A stretch of DNA of 64,000 bases from contig RXJQ01000006.1 of NCBI GenBank assembly GCA_003963115.1, positions 62,001 through 126,000 on the forward strand. The letters are read 5' to 3'. The notes beneath the pieces were generated by a model. It was not told the DNA's origin, searched no databases, and saw only the letters and a list, made by a program, of their open reading frames with translations. Positions 1 through 9,044 of this stretch are shown here, one piece after another. Each line of letters begins with the position of its first letter. Position 1 is the stretch's first letter. Origin of the DNA: Burkholderiales bacterium (GTDB taxonomy: Bacteria; Pseudomonadota; Gammaproteobacteria; Burkholderiales; Burkholderiaceae_C). The translations under genes and the position numbers were made by a program.

Positions 1-329
1 CTGCGCACGCTGGGCAGGCCCAGTCGCCGGTTTTCAATGGCGTACACGGCCAGCACCAGCCAGGTGGTCACCGACAAGGCCGGCGCGAAGCCAAAACGGG
101 CGTGCAGGGTGGTGCCATCAAAAGAGACGGTGTCCAGCCAGATGGCCACGGCCTGTGCCAGCCAGCCTAGACACAATGCGGCCCAGATAGGCTTCTCATG
201 GGGCTTTTCATGGCTTTTGTCCTGCGCAGCCGGGGTCGTTGGCCAGGCGCCGGCCAGCGCATAAGCCAGCACCGCCAGACCGCTGGGCCAGGTTGTGGGC
301 GACGACAACAAGGTGGACGATAAAATCAT
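1..329 (-). CDS. YpjD/CcsA-like cytochrome c assembly inner-membrane protein, N-terminal part
   Basis: Partial gene; its 3' part lies beyond the left edge. Reading the minus strand from an ATG at 329 gives an open frame of 109 codons to the edge, starting MILSSTLLSSPTTWPSGLAV and holding the stretch RFGFAPALSVTTWLVLAVYA, which I recognise from the YpjD/CcsA-type cytochrome c assembly proteins usually found divergent from ffh in Burkholderiales. The visible part holds hydrophobic segments typical of this multi-pass family and a short charged loop (QDKSHEKPHEKP) near residue 40. It diverges from ffh with only 33 bp between start codons. The family is loosely linked to cytochrome c or membrane-protein biogenesis; the exact role is uncertain and the diagnostic C-terminal part is not visible. 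Confidence 0.72.
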   Translation of the reverse strand, partial: MILSSTLLSSPTTWPSGLAVLAYALAGAWPTTPAAQDKSHEKPHEKPIWAALCLGWLAQAVAIWLDTVSFDGTTLHARFGFAPALSVTTWLVLAVYAIENRRLGLPSVR

Positions 330-362
330 GCGACGAGTTTAAGAGCACAAGCAGCTACTTTC

Positions 363-1742
363 ATGGCATCCAACCTCACTGAACGTCTGAGTCGCCTGGT
401 CAAGACCATGCGCGGCCAGTCCCGTATCACCGAATCCAACGTGCAAGACATGTTGCGTGAGGTCCGCATGGCGCTGCTGGAGGCCGATGTGGCCCTGCCC
501 GTGGTGCGCGACTTCATTGCCCGCGTCAAGGACAAGGCCTTGGGCCAGGAGGTGGTCTCCTCGCTGACCCCGGGCCAGGTGCTGGTCAGCATCGTTCAAA
601 AAGAGCTGGCCGCCACGATGGGCGAGGGGATCGCGGACATCAACCTGGCCACGCAGCCCCCCGCGATCATCTTGATGGCCGGTCTGCAAGGCGCCGGCAA
701 GACCACGACCACGGCCAAGCTGGCCAAGCACCTGATCGAAAAGCGCAAGAAGAAGGTGCTGACCGTTTCGGCCGACATCTACCGCCCCGCCGCCATTGAG
801 CAGCTCAAGACCGTGACGGCCCAGGCCGGTGCCGAATGGTTCCCCTCCGATCCCAGCCAGAAGCCGCATGACATCGCGCTCGCCGCGATCGACTACGCCC
901 GCAAGCACTACTTCGATGTGCTGCTGTTCGACACCGCCGGCCGCCTGGCGATCGACGAAGTCCTGATGGCCGAGATCAAGGACCTGCATGCCCTGCTCAA
1001 CCCGGTCGAGACCCTGTTCGTGGTCGATGCGATGCAGGGCCAGGATGCGGTCAACACGGCCAAGGCCTTCAAGGACGCCTTGCCGCTGACCGGCGTGGTG
1101 CTGACCAAGCTGGACGGCGACTCGCGCGGTGGTGCGGCGCTGTCCGTGCGCCAGGTCACGGGCGTGCCCATCAAGTTTGCAGGTGTCTCCGAAAAGATCG
1201 ATGGCCTGGAGGTGTTCGATGCCGACCGCCATGCCGGTCGCGTGCTGGGCATGGGCGACATCGTGGCCCTGGTGGAAGAAGTCACCAAGGGCGTGGACCT
1301 GGCTGCGGCGCAGAAGCTGGCCGAGAAGGTCAAGTCCGGCGTCAGCTTCGATTTCGACGACTTCCTGGCCCAGATCAGCCAGATGAAGAAGATGGGCGGG
1401 CTGTCCGGCCTGATCGACAAGCTGCCCACCGAGCTGGCCTCCAAGGCGGGGCAGGCCGACATGGACAAGGCCGAGCGCGACATGCGCCGCATGGAAGGCA
1501 TCATCAACGCGATGACGTCCAAGGAGCGCCGCCAGCCCGCACTGCTGATGGATGGCAAGACCAAAGCCAGCCGCAAGCGCCGCATCGCGCAAGGGGCGGG
1601 TGTGCAGATCCAGGACGTCAACCGCCTGCTCAACCAGTTCGAGCAGATGCAGACCATGATGAAGAAGATGAAGGGTGGCGGCCTGTTCAAGATGATGAAA
1701 CGCATGGGTGGCATGAAGGGCCTGCCTGGCATGGGCCGCTGA
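363..1742 (+). CDS. ffh: Signal recognition particle protein Ffh (SRP54 GTPase)
   Basis: 459 residues, the usual Ffh length. It binds 4.5S RNA and signal sequences of nascent inner-membrane proteins and docks with FtsY to deliver ribosomes to the translocon. The N-terminal four-helix domain begins MASNLTERLSRLVKTMRG. The GTPase motifs are clear: the P-loop GLQGAGKTTTTAKLAKHL near residue 108, DTAGR near 191 and TKLDGD near 249. The C-terminal M domain is methionine-rich and ends in a lysine/methionine/glycine-rich tail (MKKMKGGGLFKMMKRMGGM), the normal RNA and signal-peptide binding region. The ATG at 363 is preceded only by a weak purine stretch. The partner receptor gene ftsY lies about 1.1 kb downstream on the opposite strand. 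Confidence 0.98.
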   Translation: MASNLTERLSRLVKTMRGQSRITESNVQDMLREVRMALLEADVALPVVRDFIARVKDKALGQEVVSSLTPGQVLVSIVQKELAATMGEGIADINLATQPPAIILMAGLQGAGKTTTTAKLAKHLIEKRKKKVLTVSADIYRPAAIEQLKTVTAQAGAEWFPSDPSQKPHDIALAAIDYARKHYFDVLLFDTAGRLAIDEVLMAEIKDLHALLNPVETLFVVDAMQGQDAVNTAKAFKDALPLTGVVLTKLDGDSRGGAALSVRQVTGVPIKFAGVSEKIDGLEVFDADRHAGRVLGMGDIVALVEEVTKGVDLAAAQKLAEKVKSGVSFDFDDFLAQISQMKKMGGLSGLIDKLPTELASKAGQADMDKAERDMRRMEGIINAMTSKERRQPALLMDGKTKASRKRRIAQGAGVQIQDVNRLLNQFEQMQTMMKKMKGGGLFKMMKRMGGMKGLPGMGR

Positions 1743-1860
1743 AACGCCTTGTCACGACCTTGTCTGTAAAACCGATTGACCCACGCTGGGAGCCGCTGTT
1801 AGCGTGTGTGACTTGTGTTGCGTGTGCAACCCGGGGCTTCAGTCCGGCCGATTTGCTGCC

Positions 1861-1900
1861 GATGAGCCCGAAGATGTCGGGTTCTCTTCGGATGAACCCG
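1861..1900 (+). promoter_or_regulatory. Two mutually exclusive hairpins in the leader of the DUF2726 gene
   Basis: A near-perfect 10-bp direct repeat (GATGAGCCCG at 1861-1870, GATGAACCCG at 1891-1900) flanks TCGGGTTC at 1877-1884. That middle segment can pair with 1864-1871 (8 bp including one G-T) or with 1894-1900 (7 bp perfect), but not both at once. It lies 28 bp before the chosen start of the downstream gene, so it could be a leader switch or a decayed terminator after ffh. No T-tract follows. The role is inference. Confidence 0.35.
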
Positions 1901-1928
1901 TGATGTGGATGGGTGTGAAGAGGCCTCA

Positions 1929-2843
1929 ATGATGATGGATGTGGTAGCGACTTGGCCGGTTCTGGTGGCCGGCATTGTGGGCTCGGCCGGTGTGCTCGGA
2001 GCCTGGTGGTACAGCCGCCATCATCAGATGGCACCGGAGCGGGGTGGGCGAGGCGATTCGCCGCGCTCCAAATCCCGCCAGGAAGGCAAGGCTGGTCTGG
2101 GGCGTGGCTTGGGCCGCAGCCTGGGCAAAAAGAGCAACAGCCAGCAGGACAACCTGGACACCCTGGTCGACTGGGAGCCCGTGGCCACGCGGGTGCTGAC
2201 CAGCGGTGAGCGTGACGCTTATCACGTTCTGCGCAAGGCGCTGCCGGATCACATGATCCTCGCCCAGGTACCTGTGGCCCGCTTCATCAAGGTTCCCACC
2301 AAGAATTCCTACAGCGAATGGTTGCGCCGCGTCGGTTCGCTGTGTGCCGACCTGGTCGTGTGCGACATGGCTTCGCAGGTGGTGGCCGTCGTCGAAGTGC
2401 GCCAGCCCATTTCGCGCGAGAAGGAACGCAGCCAGCGCCGCCATGCACGCATGGACCGTGTGCTGGCCGCTGCGCGCATCCCCGTGCATGTGTGGCTCGA
2501 AGGCGCCTTGCCTGGTCCAGCCGTGGCGCGAGAAGCCATCCTGGGTGCAGCCATCACGACATCGGGCCGCGCCGGCTATCAAGATCTCAGCGTGGCCCGC
2601 CGTGATGCCGAGGCCGCCGCCGTGGTGGCGTCGATGCAAAGCCCCACCGGCGCCATGAACGGCATGAGCGTCAACGAGACGGTGGACGTGTCGCTCGACG
2701 ACTGGTCTTACGTGGATGACACGCCTGAAGGCGAGCGCAAGGAGCCACCGCCTTCAACCTGGTTTGACGACCTGGACTCCAATGCCATGCCGCTGGACCC
2801 CGAGCCCGTCGTGCCGAAGGGCATGGGCAGCAAGCGCCATTGA
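1929..2843 (+). CDS. DUF2726 domain-containing membrane-anchored protein
   Basis: 304 residues from the ATG at 1929, chosen because AAGAGG lies 5 bp upstream; an in-frame GTG at 1905 would add 8 residues without a good ribosome site. One N-terminal transmembrane segment (roughly residues 5-25, rich in V, A, G) is followed by a basic, glycine-rich linker and then a DUF2726 domain from about residue 90 to 200 (LTSGERDAYHVLRKALPDHM, then ADLVVCDMASQVVAVVEV, then a basic RKHARMDRV-like helix seen here as RRHARMDRVLAAARIPVHVW). DUF2726 resembles a nuclease-like fold in some family descriptions, but no function is established. The C-terminal 90 residues look disordered and acidic. It may be cotranscribed with ffh across a 186-bp gap. 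No function assigned. Confidence 0.8.
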   Translation: MMMDVVATWPVLVAGIVGSAGVLGAWWYSRHHQMAPERGGRGDSPRSKSRQEGKAGLGRGLGRSLGKKSNSQQDNLDTLVDWEPVATRVLTSGERDAYHVLRKALPDHMILAQVPVARFIKVPTKNSYSEWLRRVGSLCADLVVCDMASQVVAVVEVRQPISREKERSQRRHARMDRVLAAARIPVHVWLEGALPGPAVAREAILGAAITTSGRAGYQDLSVARRDAEAAAVVASMQSPTGAMNGMSVNETVDVSLDDWSYVDDTPEGERKEPPPSTWFDDLDSNAMPLDPEPVVPKGMGSKRH

Positions 2844-2861
2844 CTTCAGGTCAGCATTGCC

Positions 2862-4001
2862 TTAGGCCAGCAAGGCCTGAGCAAACTCACGGGCGTTGAA
2901 GGTCTGCAGATCTTCGAGCTTCTCGCCCACACCGATGAAGTAGACCGGCACGGCGCTGTGGCGCTGGCGTGACCACAGCGCAATCGCGGCCAGCACGCCG
3001 CCCTTGGCCGTGCCATCCAGCTTGGTGACGATCAGGCCCGTCAGGCCCAGCGTTTCATCAAATGCCTTGACCTGCGACAGGGCGTTCTGCCCCGTGTTGC
3101 CATCGACCACCAAGAGCACCTCGTGCGGGGCCGTGTCCATGGCCTTGCCGATCACGCGCTTGACCTTGCGCAACTCTTCCATCAGGTGCAATTGCGTGGC
3201 CAGACGGCCGGCGGTGTCGGCGATCACCACGTCACAGCCGCGTGAGCGGCCGGCTTGCACAGCATCGAAGGTCACGGCAGCGGGGTCGCCACCTTCCTGG
3301 CTGACGATCTCCACGTGGTTGCGGTCGGCCCAGACCAGCAGCTGCTCGCGCGCCGCAGCACGGAAGGTGTCGGCCGCGGCCAGCAACACCTTCTGCCCCG
3401 CATCAGACAGATGCCGTGTGAGCTTGCCAATCGACGTGGTCTTGCCTGCGCCATTGACGCCCGCCACCATGATGACCGTGGGCGTGTGCAGGCCCACCAC
3501 CAGCGATTTCTCCAGCGGCGTGAGCAGCTCGGTGATGGCGTCGATCAGCAGGGCCTTGACCTGTTGCGGGTCGGTGGCCTTGTTGTCCTTGACGCGTTGC
3601 TTGAGGTCTTTGAGCAGGTGCTCGGTGGCAGCCACACCCGCATCGGCCATCAGCAGGGCCGACTCCAGCTCTTCGTAAAGGGCATCGTCGATCTGGGTGC
3701 CCGTGAAGACCTGGGCGATGCTGGAGCCGGTCTTGCGCAGACCGCTGCGCAGCTTGTCCAGCCAGGAGCGGCGCTGTTCCTGGGGAGGGGCAGGCTCCGG
3801 CTTGGCAGGGGCTTCGGCGGCCTGAGGCGCCTGTTGTGATGCGGCTGGTGAAGTTGCTGTTGGCGAAGGCGCGGGCTGCGGCACGGCGGTGGTGGCGGCA
3901 GCGGGGGCCTTCGCGCTGGCATCCGGGGTGGCGGATGGCTCGGGGGCAGCGTCCGTTTGAGAGGCGCCCCATCCCAGCTTTTTCTTGATGAAACTGAACA
4001 T
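2862..4001 (-). CDS. ftsY: Signal recognition particle receptor FtsY
   Basis: 379 residues from the ATG at 4001 (MFSFIKKKLGWG). A longer open frame reaches 4073 but the added residues do not resemble FtsY and would run through a palindromic promoter region. The first 90 residues form an Ala/Pro-rich disordered A domain, followed by the NG domain beginning near RRSWLDKLRSGLRKTGSS. GTPase motifs: GVNGAGKTTSIGKLTRHL, the DTFRAAAREQL insertion-box region, DTAGR, and TKLDGTAKGG. FtsY is the membrane-associated SRP receptor and pairs with Ffh encoded just upstream. A -10-like TACAAT lies only 6 nt before the ATG and no Shine-Dalgarno is visible, so the mRNA may be leaderless. Confidence 0.97.
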   Translation of the reverse strand: MFSFIKKKLGWGASQTDAAPEPSATPDASAKAPAAATTAVPQPAPSPTATSPAASQQAPQAAEAPAKPEPAPPQEQRRSWLDKLRSGLRKTGSSIAQVFTGTQIDDALYEELESALLMADAGVAATEHLLKDLKQRVKDNKATDPQQVKALLIDAITELLTPLEKSLVVGLHTPTVIMVAGVNGAGKTTSIGKLTRHLSDAGQKVLLAAADTFRAAAREQLLVWADRNHVEIVSQEGGDPAAVTFDAVQAGRSRGCDVVIADTAGRLATQLHLMEELRKVKRVIGKAMDTAPHEVLLVVDGNTGQNALSQVKAFDETLGLTGLIVTKLDGTAKGGVLAAIALWSRQRHSAVPVYFIGVGEKLEDLQTFNAREFAQALLA

Positions 4002-4002
4002 C

Positions 4003-4039
4003 CGCGTATTGTAAGAGGCGCGGGTTTTTACAATACGCG
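4003..4039. promoter_or_regulatory. Perfect 12-bp inverted repeat in the ftsY/rsmD divergent promoter region
   Basis: Arms CGCGTATTGTAA (4003-4014) and TTACAATACGCG (4028-4039) are exact reverse complements around a 13-nt centre. Each arm holds a -10-like TACAAT facing outward: 4013-4008 towards ftsY and 4029-4034 towards rsmD. No convincing -35 is visible on either side. It may be a symmetric bidirectional promoter, a repressor site, or both. Confidence 0.55.
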
Positions 4040-4060
4040 TGAGCATCAGACAAAGAACCC

Positions 4061-4786
4061 ATGAGCGCGCCACGATCTCGAAAATTCACTGCGAAACCCA
4101 CGACGCACCCGCAGCCATCGTCAGCCCTGGGACAGCAGGCCAAGGCCGCAAAGACGGTGGCCCGCACCGCCGCCCAAGAGGTTCGGATCATCGGTGGGCA
4201 ATGGAAGCGCTCCGTGCTGCCTGTGCCCGTGTCCGCAGGCCTGCGCCCCACGCCCAGCCGTGTCCGGGAGACCTTGTTCAACTGGCTGGGCCAGGACCTC
4301 AGCGGCTGGCGCGTGCTGGATGCCTTTGCCGGCACCGGAGCGCTGGGTTTCGAGGCCGCCTCGCGCGGGGCCGACGAGGTCGTGCTGCTGGAGCGCGATA
4401 CCAGCTTGGTGCGGCACCTTCAGGCCACGCAGACCAGGCTGAATGCCGCGCAAGTGCGTGTGGCCCAGGCCGATGCGGTGAGCTGGATGCGCCAGCCACG
4501 CCAGGCCCAGGCTTTCGACCTGGTCTTTCTGGACCCGCCGTTCGACGAGGCGCTGTTCTGGCCGGCGCTCGAAGGTGCCTTGTCCTGTGTGCCGGCGGAC
4601 GGCTGGATCTACCTGGAGTCCCCTGCGCCGTTGCAGGCCTTGCCGCAAGCCGAACAGCATGCCGACCTGATTGCCGGTCTGATCGCTCAATTGGCCTTGC
4701 ACCGTCATGGCCAGGCCGGCGCAGTGCACTTTCACCTTTTTCGGCGCGTGGCTGCTGACCAGTCGCCGCCACTTCCCGCTGCCTGA
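4061..4786 (+). CDS. rsmD: 16S rRNA (guanine(966)-N2)-methyltransferase RsmD
   Basis: 241 residues, about 40 longer than the common form because of a basic N-terminal extension before the family start [12 protein letters not shown]. It methylates G966 of 16S rRNA with S-adenosylmethionine. Visible motifs: [16 protein letters not shown], the SAM-binding loop [20 protein letters not shown] near residue 85, and the catalytic FLDPPFD (DPPF) motif near 155. The start ATG at 4061 lacks a strong ribosome site. It diverges from ftsY and is followed by coaD after 68 bp, the common rsmD-coaD pairing. Confidence 0.95.
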   Translation: MSAPRSRKFTAKPTTHPQPSSALGQQAKAAKTVARTAAQEVRIIGGQWKRSVLPVPVSAGLRPTPSRVRETLFNWLGQDLSGWRVLDAFAGTGALGFEAASRGADEVVLLERDTSLVRHLQATQTRLNAAQVRVAQADAVSWMRQPRQAQAFDLVFLDPPFDEALFWPALEGALSCVPADGWIYLESPAPLQALPQAEQHADLIAGLIAQLALHRHGQAGAVHFHLFRRVAADQSPPLPAA

Positions 4787-4854
4787 GCCTTACACTGCGC
4801 CTGTCGCGCTCGAAGAACCCGTCCTCCCGGACGCCTTCCTCATCGGAGCCCTCA

Positions 4855-5633
<779 letters not shown>

Positions 5634-5680
5634 TGGAGCTGCTTGGGGGCTGAGGCTTCTTGCCGGGCTTTACTGCGGCC

Positions 5681-6172
5681 TTACTGGTTGATGGTTGTAC
5701 CTTGGGTACCCGGCGAGCCAGACCCCTTTCCTCCCTGGGCGCTGGGCTTGACCTTGACGGGCCGTGTCCGATCCGTGACGGGCACCGGCCTGTGGTCATT
5801 GGGCTTGCTCTCGATGATGTGCGGACGTCGTTGCCTGCCCGACAGCGACCCGGCACCTTTGCGGCTGGCGACGCGCTCCTCGTGCTGGCGCTCGCGTTGC
5901 ATCTGCCTGGCCAGCTTGAGATCGCGCAGATTGTTGTCACGCGATTGCCTGAACTGCGCAGCGCTTCGGGCATCCGCGACCTTCATCAGTTCGGCGTCGT
6001 CAGCGGCGCAAGGTTGCTGGCTGTAGGTGACGTGGCCGCTGGCGTCCGTGCAGCGCCAGCTTTGATTGGCCTTGGCCGGCGACGTCGCCGGTGTTGCCGC
6101 GTATGCCTGCAAGAGCAGGCCGCTCAGGCAAAAGGCCAAGGCGATCTTGCTTTGTTGGTTCTTGAATGTCAT
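5681..6172 (-). CDS. DUF4124 domain-containing secreted protein
   Basis: 163 residues. The ATG at 6172 has GGAGGAG 5 nt upstream. An N-terminal signal peptide (KIALAFCLSGLLLQAYA, cleavage probably after YAA) is followed by the DUF4124 motif WRCTDASGHVTYSQQPC, a pattern common in betaproteobacterial periplasmic proteins. The rest is charged with a coiled-coil-like stretch (FRQSRDNNLRDLKLARQMQR) and a Pro/Gly/Lys-rich, probably disordered tail. No enzymatic motif is visible and no function is known for the domain. It lies alone between yfhL and pth, separated from pth by 57 bp. Confidence 0.82.
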   Translation of the reverse strand: MTFKNQQSKIALAFCLSGLLLQAYAATPATSPAKANQSWRCTDASGHVTYSQQPCAADDAELMKVADARSAAQFRQSRDNNLRDLKLARQMQRERQHEERVASRKGAGSLSGRQRRPHIIESKPNDHRPVPVTDRTRPVKVKPSAQGGKGSGSPGTQGTTINQ

Positions 6173-6229
6173 GGACGCTCCTCCTTGTTTTGTGCTGTCC
6201 AGGCCACTCGGCTGATGTGAGTTGAAGGC

Positions 6230-6898
6230 TCAGCCGGGTGGCGTATCTCCTGGTTCTTTGGTGCTTGCCGCCGGTGTGGTGTCACTGGCCTTGTCTGTCG
6301 CTTCCTTGCGAGGCGGCTTGGGGCGCTGAGGCTGCGCATGCACAACGGTCACGGCTTTGCCCATGTCGCCAGCCAGCATGGCGTCGACCGCATCGAGCGA
6401 CTGCCCGATGCACTTGATGATGGCTTCACGTTCCGATTGCGGCGGCTTGCGCAGCACGTAGTTGGCCACCTCGTGCTTGACGCCGGGATGACCGATGCCC
6501 AGGCGCAGTCGCCAGTAGTCGGGTGTGCCCAGTTGCGCGTGGATGTCGCGCAGGCCGTTGTGGCCGCCATGGCCGCCGCCTTTCTTGAGCTTGACCTGGC
6601 CCGGCAGCAGATCGAGCTCGTCGTGCACGACCAGCACCTCTTCAGGGGTGACCTTGAAAAAACGCGCGAGCGCAGCCACCGACTTGCCCGACAGGTTCAT
6701 ATAGGTATGCGGCTGAAGCAGCCACACCGGCCCCTGCGGCGTGTTGGCACGCGCCACCAGGCCATGATAGGCGCGGTCGGGCAGCAGGCTCACACCCAGG
6801 CGGCGAGCCAGATCGTCGATGAACCAGAAGCCGGCGTTGTGCCGGGTGTCTTCGTATTCCGGCCCGGGGTTGCCCAGGCCCACAAACAGTCGAATCAT
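6230..6898 (-). CDS. pth: Peptidyl-tRNA hydrolase
   Basis: 222 residues. It releases peptide from peptidyl-tRNA that has fallen off the ribosome. Conserved features: [24 protein letters not shown] (catalytic His in RHNAG), [11 protein letters not shown], and [20 protein letters not shown] with the catalytic Asp, followed by [11 protein letters not shown]. The family core ends near residue 195; the remaining Lys/Pro/Thr-rich residues ([14 protein letters not shown] onward) are a disordered tail longer than in E. coli. It follows rplY on the minus strand, a very common rplY-pth order, but a terminator at 6938-6959 separates the two. Confidence 0.97.
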   Translation of the reverse strand: MIRLFVGLGNPGPEYEDTRHNAGFWFIDDLARRLGVSLLPDRAYHGLVARANTPQGPVWLLQPHTYMNLSGKSVAALARFFKVTPEEVLVVHDELDLLPGQVKLKKGGGHGGHNGLRDIHAQLGTPDYWRLRLGIGHPGVKHEVANYVLRKPPQSEREAIIKCIGQSLDAVDAMLAGDMGKAVTVVHAQPQRPKPPRKEATDKASDTTPAASTKEPGDTPPG

Positions 6899-6937
6899 GA
6901 TGGCTGCGGATTATCCAAGTTGCATCCACAAAAAGAA

Positions 6938-6959
6938 AAGCCCCGCTTGAGCGGGGCTT
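6938..6959 (-). terminator. Rho-independent terminator after rplY
   Basis: A perfect 9-bp stem (AAGCCCCGC / GCGGGGCTT) with a 4-nt loop, followed in the minus direction by a T-rich run (TTTCTTTTTG). It sits 23 bp past the rplY stop and 39 bp before pth, so pth probably has its own promoter or depends on read-through. Confidence 0.88.
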
Positions 6960-6982
6960 GACTGCAGAAAGGCGTGAAGAAA

Positions 6983-7609
6983 TTACTTCTTGCCCTTGCC
7001 CTTGCCCTTGGCGGGTTCGGCGGCAGCCACGGGAGCGGCAATGACCTCTTCCACGGGCTCGACCACGGTGGCGATCGTGGGGTTCTTGCGGCCATGGGTC
7101 AGCACCTTGATGTGGCTGTCCAGCTTGATGTCGTCCACGTGGATGGTCTGGCCCTTGACGGCGGTGCTCAGGTCAACGGTCAGGAACTCGGGCAGCTGCT
7201 CAGCCAGGCACTCGATTTCCAGTTCGGTCAGGACGTGGTTGATGATGCACTTGTCCAGCTTGACAGCAGTCGACTCGGCTTCGTTCACAAAGTGCAGCGG
7301 CACCTTCTTGTGGATCTTGGTGGTGGCGTCGATGCGCTGGAAGTCCACGTGCAGCACTTGCTGCTTGAAGGGGTGCTTCTGGTAGTCGCGCAGCAGAACC
7401 TTCTGAACCTTGCCATCGATGTCCATCTCGAGGACGGACGAGTGGAAGGCTTCCTTGCGCATGGCGTGGTAGAGCGCGTTGTGGTCCAGCTCGATGTTCT
7501 GTGGGGCGACGCCAGCACCGTAGACGATGCCAGGGGTCTTGCCAGCGTTGCGCAGGCGGCGGCTCGCTCCGGTCCCCTGCAGGCTACGCTCAAATGCGGT
7601 GAATTTCAT
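6983..7609 (-). CDS. rplY: 50S ribosomal protein L25 (Ctc-type, long form)
   Basis: 208 residues from the ATG at 7609, chosen because GGAG lies 6 nt upstream and because [20 protein letters not shown] is the usual family start; an upstream in-frame codon at 7621 would add only MESS. L25 binds 5S rRNA. This is the long two-domain CTC form: the L25 domain (residues 1 to about 95) and a C-terminal beta domain ([31 protein letters not shown]). The C-terminal tail is Ala/Lys-rich (AKGKGKGKK), typical for betaproteobacteria. It lies downstream of prs and ends at a strong terminator. Confidence 0.96.
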   Translation of the reverse strand: MKFTAFERSLQGTGASRRLRNAGKTPGIVYGAGVAPQNIELDHNALYHAMRKEAFHSSVLEMDIDGKVQKVLLRDYQKHPFKQQVLHVDFQRIDATTKIHKKVPLHFVNEAESTAVKLDKCIINHVLTELEIECLAEQLPEFLTVDLSTAVKGQTIHVDDIKLDSHIKVLTHGRKNPTIATVVEPVEEVIAAPVAAAEPAKGKGKGKK

Positions 7610-7698
7610 GGATGACTCCAAGTAAGTTAAAAAAGCGCCCGCGACCAGGCGCTGAGTAGAAGGCGGCAGACCTTGTGGCTTGCCGGCCCGAAAACGGA

Positions 7699-8661
7699 TC
7701 AGAAGTTGTTGTTCTGCTCCGAAAAGAGAGACGTCACCGACTCACCATCGGTGATGCGGCGGATGGTTTCCGCAAACAGGAAAGCAGTGGAGAGCTGGCG
7801 GATCTTGCCTGTGACCTTGGCGCTGTCGTTGAGCGGAATGGTGTTGGTGATCACGACCTCGTCGAGGTGCGAGTTCTTGATGCGCTCGATGGCCGGGCCC
7901 GAAAACACGGCGTGCGTGCAGTAGGCGTACACGCTCTTGGCGCCACGCTCCTTGAGCACCTCTGCGGCTTTCACCAGCGTGCCGGCGGTGTCGATCATGT
8001 CGTCCATGATCACGCAGTTGCGGCCGTCGATCTCACCGATGATGTTCATCACCTCGGACACGTTGGCCTTGGGGCGGCGCTTGTCGATGATGGCCAGGTC
8101 GCAGCCCAGTTGTTTGGCCAGCGCGCGGGCACGAACCACGCCGCCGACGTCGGGCGACACCACGACCAGGTCTTCGTACTTCTTGGCCTGCAGGTCGGCC
8201 AGCAGCACGGGCGAGGCGTAGATGTTGTCGACGGGGATGTCGAAGAAGCCCTGGATCTGGTCGGCGTGCAGGTCCATGGTCAGCACGCGGTTGACGCCCA
8301 CGGCTTCGAGCATGTTGGCCACGACGCGGGCCGAGATGGGCACGCGGGTGGAGCGCGGGCGGCGGTCCTGGCGGGCGTAGCCGAAATAGGGGATGACGGC
8401 CGTGATGCGCTGTGCCGAGGCACGCTTGAGCGCGTCGACCATGATCAGCAGTTCCATCAGGTTGTCGTTCGTGGGGGCGCAGGTGGACTGCAGCACGAAG
8501 ACTTCGCGACCGCGTACGTTCTGCTGGATCTCGACGGTGGTTTCACCATCCGAGAAGCGGCCCACCGAGGCCTTGCCCAGCGAGATACCGAGGTTGGTGG
8601 CGATTTCCTGGGCCAGCGCCGGGTTGGCGTTGCCGGTGAAGAGAACGGTATCGGAAAGCAT
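7699..8661 (-). CDS. prs: Ribose-phosphate pyrophosphokinase (PRPP synthase)
   Basis: 320 residues from the ATG at 8661 ([20 protein letters not shown]); the frame is open to 8847 but the extra residues run towards the tRNA gene and are not protein-like. It makes PRPP from ribose 5-phosphate and ATP for nucleotide, NAD, His and Trp synthesis. Recognisable motifs: [12 protein letters not shown], the catalytic [10 protein letters not shown] loop, the metal/ATP-binding [15 protein letters not shown], and the PRPP-binding [13 protein letters not shown]. The order tRNA-Gln, prs, rplY is conserved in Burkholderiales and suggests transcription from the promoter upstream of the tRNA. Confidence 0.98.
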   Translation of the reverse strand: MLSDTVLFTGNANPALAQEIATNLGISLGKASVGRFSDGETTVEIQQNVRGREVFVLQSTCAPTNDNLMELLIMVDALKRASAQRITAVIPYFGYARQDRRPRSTRVPISARVVANMLEAVGVNRVLTMDLHADQIQGFFDIPVDNIYASPVLLADLQAKKYEDLVVVSPDVGGVVRARALAKQLGCDLAIIDKRRPKANVSEVMNIIGEIDGRNCVIMDDMIDTAGTLVKAAEVLKERGAKSVYAYCTHAVFSGPAIERIKNSHLDEVVITNTIPLNDSAKVTGKIRQLSTAFLFAETIRRITDGESVTSLFSEQNNNF

Positions 8662-8733
8662 GATGGGCCGGGGCTTTCGTGGGGTCGGGCTGATGGCAAA
8701 AATAGCATCTGCCCGCCACCTCGCCCTCAGGGG

Positions 8734-8772
8734 CATCCGACGCGTTTCGGATGGGACAGCCTTCGCGGAAGG
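8734..8772 (-). other. Two hairpins in the tRNA-Gln to prs spacer
   Basis: CATCCGA/TCGGATG (8734-8740 with 8747-8753, 6-nt loop) and CCTTC/GAAGG (8760-8764 with 8768-8772, 3-nt loop) lie between the tRNA 3' end and prs. Neither is followed by a T-tract on the minus strand. They could mark RNase processing of a tRNA-prs transcript or protect the prs 5' end; that reading is inference. Confidence 0.4.
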
Positions 8773-8804
8773 TGTAGGGCAGGTGTGATTCCGAACGAAG
8801 AATT

Positions 8805-8881
8805 TGGCAGGGGAGGAAGGATTCGAACCCTCGTATGTCGGAATCAAAATCCGATGCCTTAACCAACTTGGCGACTCCCCT
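8805..8881 (-). tRNA. tRNA-Gln (anticodon TTG)
   Basis: The minus strand folds as a full cloverleaf. Acceptor AGGGGAG pairs with CTCCCCT, followed by the discriminator G and an encoded CCA (8807-8805). The anticodon stem TCGGA/TCCGA encloses the loop TTTTGAT with anticodon TTG at 8847-8845. The T arm is GAGGG-TTCGAAT-CCTTC. It lies between ispE and prs, the conserved site for tRNA-Gln in Burkholderiales. Confidence 0.96.
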
Positions 8882-8987
8882 ACTCAGGACTGCAGCACGC
8901 TGAAAATTGCCTTTACCTTTAAAAAGAAAAAGCGCTCTTCAATTTGCTGCAAACCTAGTAAGCTGCACTCTTGGATCAGAGCCTCAC

Positions 8988-9017
8988 ATTATAGCCGGTT
9001 TTTTGCGACTCAATCAA
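8988..9017 (-). promoter_or_regulatory. Sigma-70 promoter for tRNA-Gln (and probably prs)
   Basis: On the minus strand a perfect -10 TATAAT (8993-8988) is preceded by TTGATT (9017-9012) with an 18-bp spacer. The predicted transcription start near 8981 leaves a leader of about 100 nt before the tRNA. The stretch 8882-9044 is gene-free and clearly more AT-rich than its surroundings. Confidence 0.68.
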
Positions 9018-9044
9018 GTCTGTTGTTCGAAATCTTCACTGCAT

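Noticed and set aside
339..1592. 417-codon open frame antisense to ffh
   Set aside because: Reverse-frame shadow with no recognisable domain; Ffh is certain.
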